From: Protonemura montana
Lineage: Eukaryota > Arthropoda > Insecta > Plecoptera > Nemouridae
NCBI GenBank assembly: GCA_947568835.1
Contig: OX387606.1
Span: 18,323,940-18,387,939, forward strand
Length of the DNA: 64,000 nucleotides
Direction: 5' to 3'
How positions within the stretch are numbered: the first letter of the stretch is position 1; each line of letters begins with the position of its first letter. Made by a program: the position numbers and the translations under genes. The notes under the pieces were generated by a model, which ran no database searches, had not been told where the DNA came from, and worked only from the letters and a program-made list of their open reading frames with translations. This document shows, in pieces, positions 60,801 through 64,000 of the stretch.

Positions 60801-63326
60801 AATGCTCTTGTTCCACTATTTAAAATATTATTATCTAGGATAGTTTGATATTTACATAAAAATGACTGGAAATTAATTAGTTAAATTTCATAATTTTATA
60901 ACACTAACCCTACCCCCCAGTTAGTAAGGAGTGACAGCTTACATGAATGAATTAATTAACTGCTAACTACCCGATAGCTTTTTGTAAACAAAACAGCCGC
61001 GTGATAACTCATAGTTAACGAGCATGCCTGTCACGTCTCAAGTTAACGATATTGCGTTTTATTACAGAATTTAAATTAAGCGAATCGTACACTCGACGAA
61101 GCTAACAGTGAACATTGCGTCTCGTATTGCAGAACATCTCCATATTGGTGGTCCTCCTCTACAGCTGGCGGATCGGGGTGAATGTCAAGAAGTATGGAGA
61201 TCTCGAAGACGTTTACTATGGTAAGCTGAACCTTTGTCAACATCAATAATTTCGTGGCTCACTGGTCTGTTTGTGCAATTGCTAAAAAAATATTACCACT
61301 AGCCTCAAAGTGAACTTGTTTTAGTGGTTTTACGGGCATGGGTGATGTTTTATTTAAACAATTACAGGTCCATTTCCACTGGGTTACATTTAGTTTTTAA
61401 TTATTTTAACATGTTTTCATTTAATTAAGATTTTTTTCTGCTTATTTATGCGAAGTGCTATAGAATAATGCGTTCAAGGTCATGATTCATGTAAGTAGAA
61501 CGCTGAATGCTTTATGAACTTGAGAACGTGGAGTAGTAATAATTGTACCGTATGTTGATTAGGATTACCCTTTAAGCTAAGATCACCTCTAATTCAGTAC
61601 ATGCAAGACTTAGAGAGGACAAACATACCTCAGAATTGTGCAAAATGAGCGAGATTTCCACCATCCAATCATGTTCAATACCCAAATTGCGCGCATTGAC
61701 GTTAAAGGTCAAGACTTTACGTTACGCGGTTTACGAGTTTTAACGCCGGTGCAAACTGCCGCGTGATTAGGCTCCTAATTAACTTGACGTACAATTTTGC
61801 AGCGACGTTTACTTTAGATGGGAGAGCGAAGTTGGTCGGTTAGCGTAACTTGAAGGTACAAGTTGCAGTGTTTGACTAAAACTAGCCCATCAGCCAGTTT
61901 ATGGCGGTAAGCGTGTGCTCACGACCGTTTCGATGGCTTATAATTCGCTAAATTGAACCTAATACGATTAAGGTCAGTACTTAAAACGTGAAGAGTTTCA
62001 GTACACTTTTGTAAAATTCTCGTTAAACATTCAGCACTTGTGGGAAAACTTTTTAATCACATATTTTTTGGGAGGCTGTCTAGAAAAGTAGTCAGTGATG
62101 CATGAAAAAAATCTGTTCGTGGATGGTGTCTTTTTATCTATATATAGTACAGATGAAAACTTATAAAGATACAAGAGGTCTTTGGGGCACATAAATTCGC
62201 TTTTAGTGCGGGAAAACACTCTGAGATGATTAGGGTGGCCCGGGAGAGTTTCCGCGCTCTTTTTGCGTGTGTGTTTCCTCAGCCGAGACTCGGGGAAAGT
62301 CTTAAAAAGTCAGAAACAAAAATTGAACTTCCCAATTAGCGAGTAATCGATAATTAAACGTTGGTTATCGTGTGGCTCTCTTGTACTTGGTTTGTTCGCT
62401 AACGTGAGACGAAGATGCAGTCATTAAGTTTGTTCATGTGAGAGAGGATTTATTAATTAGGAGACTAATTGCAATTTATGATGTAATGGGAGATCCATGG
62501 AAAAATGTTCAATTAATTACAATTATCTTCTCGAGTAATTGTCTTTGGATATCAATTACACTTGAATGGGCTTTGAATTAATGAAGTTGCTTCATTAAAA
62601 ATGTGCTAACAATCCAAACAAGGCGAATGGAAAACGACAGCAATTAGCGATCGTTTGGTGCATACGAATGAATCTGTTCCTACGTTTTTTCTGATGGCTT
62701 AATTTTATAGACTTGAAAATCAAAGTCCATGCGTCAAGGATACAATCATCTTAAATATATGAAATGTTAGTTTCTAGACAAGGCAAAGAAAATACTAACC
62801 ACACAGCTAAATAACAATTCCTCGTTTCGAGAGCTGATAAAACGCTTCTGTCCAGAGGTTTTTACCATTGTTTATTTTATTTTATTTTTTGTATTTATTC
62901 TTTTTTCAGAACATAGAATACACCTACTAGGTAAGAGGAAGAACAGTCCTCCCCCTGGTTTTGAAAGTAGTCAAAATTTCCTGTCAAATACTCGTCTAGA
63001 CTGGAAAAAATTCTTAATTCTAGTTTAGAAAAGCTTCCTATTACGGCAAGGTCTTTCAGTCAATTCGGTAATTTGTACATTTTTGTTCTTTTTGCCTTAG
63101 AACCACAATCGTTCATCTTGAACCTACTCTCTGGAACTTGCAGATTATGCTTACTTTTATTGAATTTACAATCTACTTGTGATATATCACAGGTATATAT
63201 CACCGAGCATATAGTCCATGTTTGTCCTTGCTGCTTCCAGGCGTGCAGATTGCCTACTTCGCCATCATCGGCACACAACTCTTCATGGTACTACTCAGCG
63301 TTCTGTTACTCGTCGGCATTTTCAAG
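48872..63326 (+). CDS. Small multi-pass membrane protein (3 exons visible, 3' incomplete)
   Basis: Exons 48872-48985, 61133-61220 and 63241-63326 join in phase. With the start at ATG 48884 they give 92 residues, and the last donor (GTAATC at 63327) shows the gene continues past the window. The TTCTTTTGCAG acceptor before the ATG means at least one upstream, probably untranslated, exon exists. The protein begins MKSGLLYSH, then a Cys-Cys turn (HACCRLHARHAAI) and TM1 (about residues 24-46, SAIYTLNISILVVLLYSW). A loop follows (KKYGDLEDVYYG), then TM2 (about 65-92, AYFAIIGTQLFMVLLSVLLL). This layout recalls arthropod four-helix membrane families with a Cys-rich start (DUF4728/MARVEL- or Pasiflora-like), but I cannot assign one, nor a function. 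Introns are about 12.1 kb and 2.0 kb. Confidence 0.7.
56868..56905 (+). repeat. GACGCC-rich short repeat
   Basis: GACGCC or GGCGACGCC recurs about five times in under 40 bases of an AT-rich intron. A similar GTCGGC motif forms the repeat at 39.52 kb. Confidence 0.6.
58010..58062. repeat. Clustered GGGTCAT motifs with an inverted pair
   Basis: GGGTCATAC, GGGGTCATTG, its inverse TATGACCCC and GGGGTCATACT occur within 53 bases, and GGGGTCATTGTATGACCCC forms an 8-base-arm hairpin. The half-site resembles RGGTCA nuclear-receptor sites, but the spacing fits no standard element. Confidence 0.6.
61221..63240 (+). other. 2.0-kb intron of the membrane-protein gene
   Basis: Intronic, AT-rich; a polypyrimidine-containing acceptor (TTGCTGCTTCCAG) precedes the exon at 63241. 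Nothing else is recognised. Confidence 0.65.
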
Positions 63327-64000
63327 GTAATCATCAACTCGCCTCTCTCTCATGTTAATTTTTCTTTCTCATAATGGGACATCCTTTACAACCCAAATTA
63401 TAACCTAACGAGCACGAAGCCATGCACTAAAAAAAATCTCATCATCTCTATCTCTGTCCTTCCTCTAGGTATGTCACTTTTCAGGCATTCCACACAAACA
63501 AATAACGAACGACTCCACTTTTCCGCATAAAGATTCTAATTTTCACGAGAATTTCCCTCCCCTCTCCTGTCCCCGGTCCCTCGCAGCCACCCGGTCGCCG
63601 TCAACGTTATGCTCTTGCCCATGCAAATGTGCTGCTTTCAAAAGCAGACGCATACTGGGTGTACATTCGTATGCGCCTAATAAGTTTCGACCTGTGTCAG
63701 TGAATCGCTGCGCGCGTGCACCTATTCTCTCGGTTCATGCTCACTGATAATGAGATCGGTGCTGCGTGGCCCGCAAAAAAATCCATTCCTTTCCCCAACG
63801 ATAGCGTGACACTATGCGCAGCTATTTCCCGTCCCTACACCGGCCACATATTTGTTTAGCTTTAGGACGTAATCTGGTTAATACCGAGCGTTAAAACAAT
63901 GGAAGGAAACGTAACGTACGTGGCGAGTCGGAAGTGATGGCATCGTGGGCCCCCGCCAGTGAGTAACGTCCTCTCGTTGTATAAACTATTGAAGCAGACC
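63327..64000 (+). other. Start of the next intron of the membrane-protein gene
   Basis: Begins with the GTAATC donor at 63327. No further exon with matching phase and membrane-helix coding was recognised before the window ends. Confidence 0.5.

Larger units (their letters stand above)
48986..61132 (+). other. 12.1-kb intron of the membrane-protein gene
   Basis: No nested gene was recognised on either strand. Small items: a repeated AGTCTCATTG-type unit (about 52385-52420), TTTTCCA x3 (about 54143-54167), a GACGCC-rich stretch (about 56868-56905) and a clustered GGGTCAT motif (about 58010-58062). The open frames are short and without family resemblance. Confidence 0.55.

Noticed and set aside
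1-64000. CRISPR arrays, operons or other prokaryotic systems
   Set aside because: The window is intron-rich animal DNA; no regularly spaced repeats or bacterial gene order was seen.
1-64000. Retroviral, LTR or other virus-derived elements
   Set aside because: No paired LTRs, capsid, envelope or integrase-like coding was recognised.

Overview
This is a window of animal nuclear DNA: AT-rich, intron-rich, with GT-AG introns, and most likely from an arthropod. The HMGB protein reads like Dsp1/HMGB of arthropods. The repeats are a 5S-rRNA-derived SINE, hAT-, Kolobok- and Sola-like DNA transposons, and a LINE remnant. The species cannot be named from sequence alone. Exon structures were joined by hand from splice sites, reading-frame phase and remembered protein families; no search was run.

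Layout. Positions 1-2506 (+) hold the last three coding exons of an HMGB/Dsp1 protein whose 5' part lies left of the window. Positions 4898-12203 (+) hold a complete SPT20 (SUPT20H, SAGA subunit) gene in eight exons, with a 1.2-kb hAT-type element in its last intron. EXOSC8/RRP43 (13906-15119, -) is complete in five exons and converges on SPT20. Positions 15.1-19.2 kb are intergenic: a 31-G tract, microsatellites, a SINE fragment and a tRNA-like relic. Positions 19194-26575 (-) hold a complete GALNT10-like mucin-type O-glycosyltransferase in eight exons. Its fifth intron contains a 4.1-kb DNA transposon (20414-24522) with about 470-bp near-identical inverted ends, a 4-bp target duplication and an uninterrupted 860-residue transposase ORF. 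Cyclin A (27663-30679, -) is complete in six exons.

From about 31 kb to the end the window is gene-poor. It holds a LINE ORF2 tail, two GC-rich exon- or promoter-like patches (33.6-34.06 kb and 39.48-39.74 kb), a TTAA-flanked element with a THAP-type exon (39912-41203, Kolobok-like), a full 5S-derived SINE (45.25-45.69 kb), and three exons (48.9, 61.1 and 63.2 kb) of a small multi-pass membrane protein gene with introns of 12 kb and 2 kb that runs off the right edge.

The host genes are unrelated housekeeping functions (chromatin, transcription co-activation, RNA decay, secretory glycosylation, cell cycle), so no pathway cluster is implied. The least routine item is the long-TIR transposon in the GALNT10 intron, which looks young and possibly autonomous.
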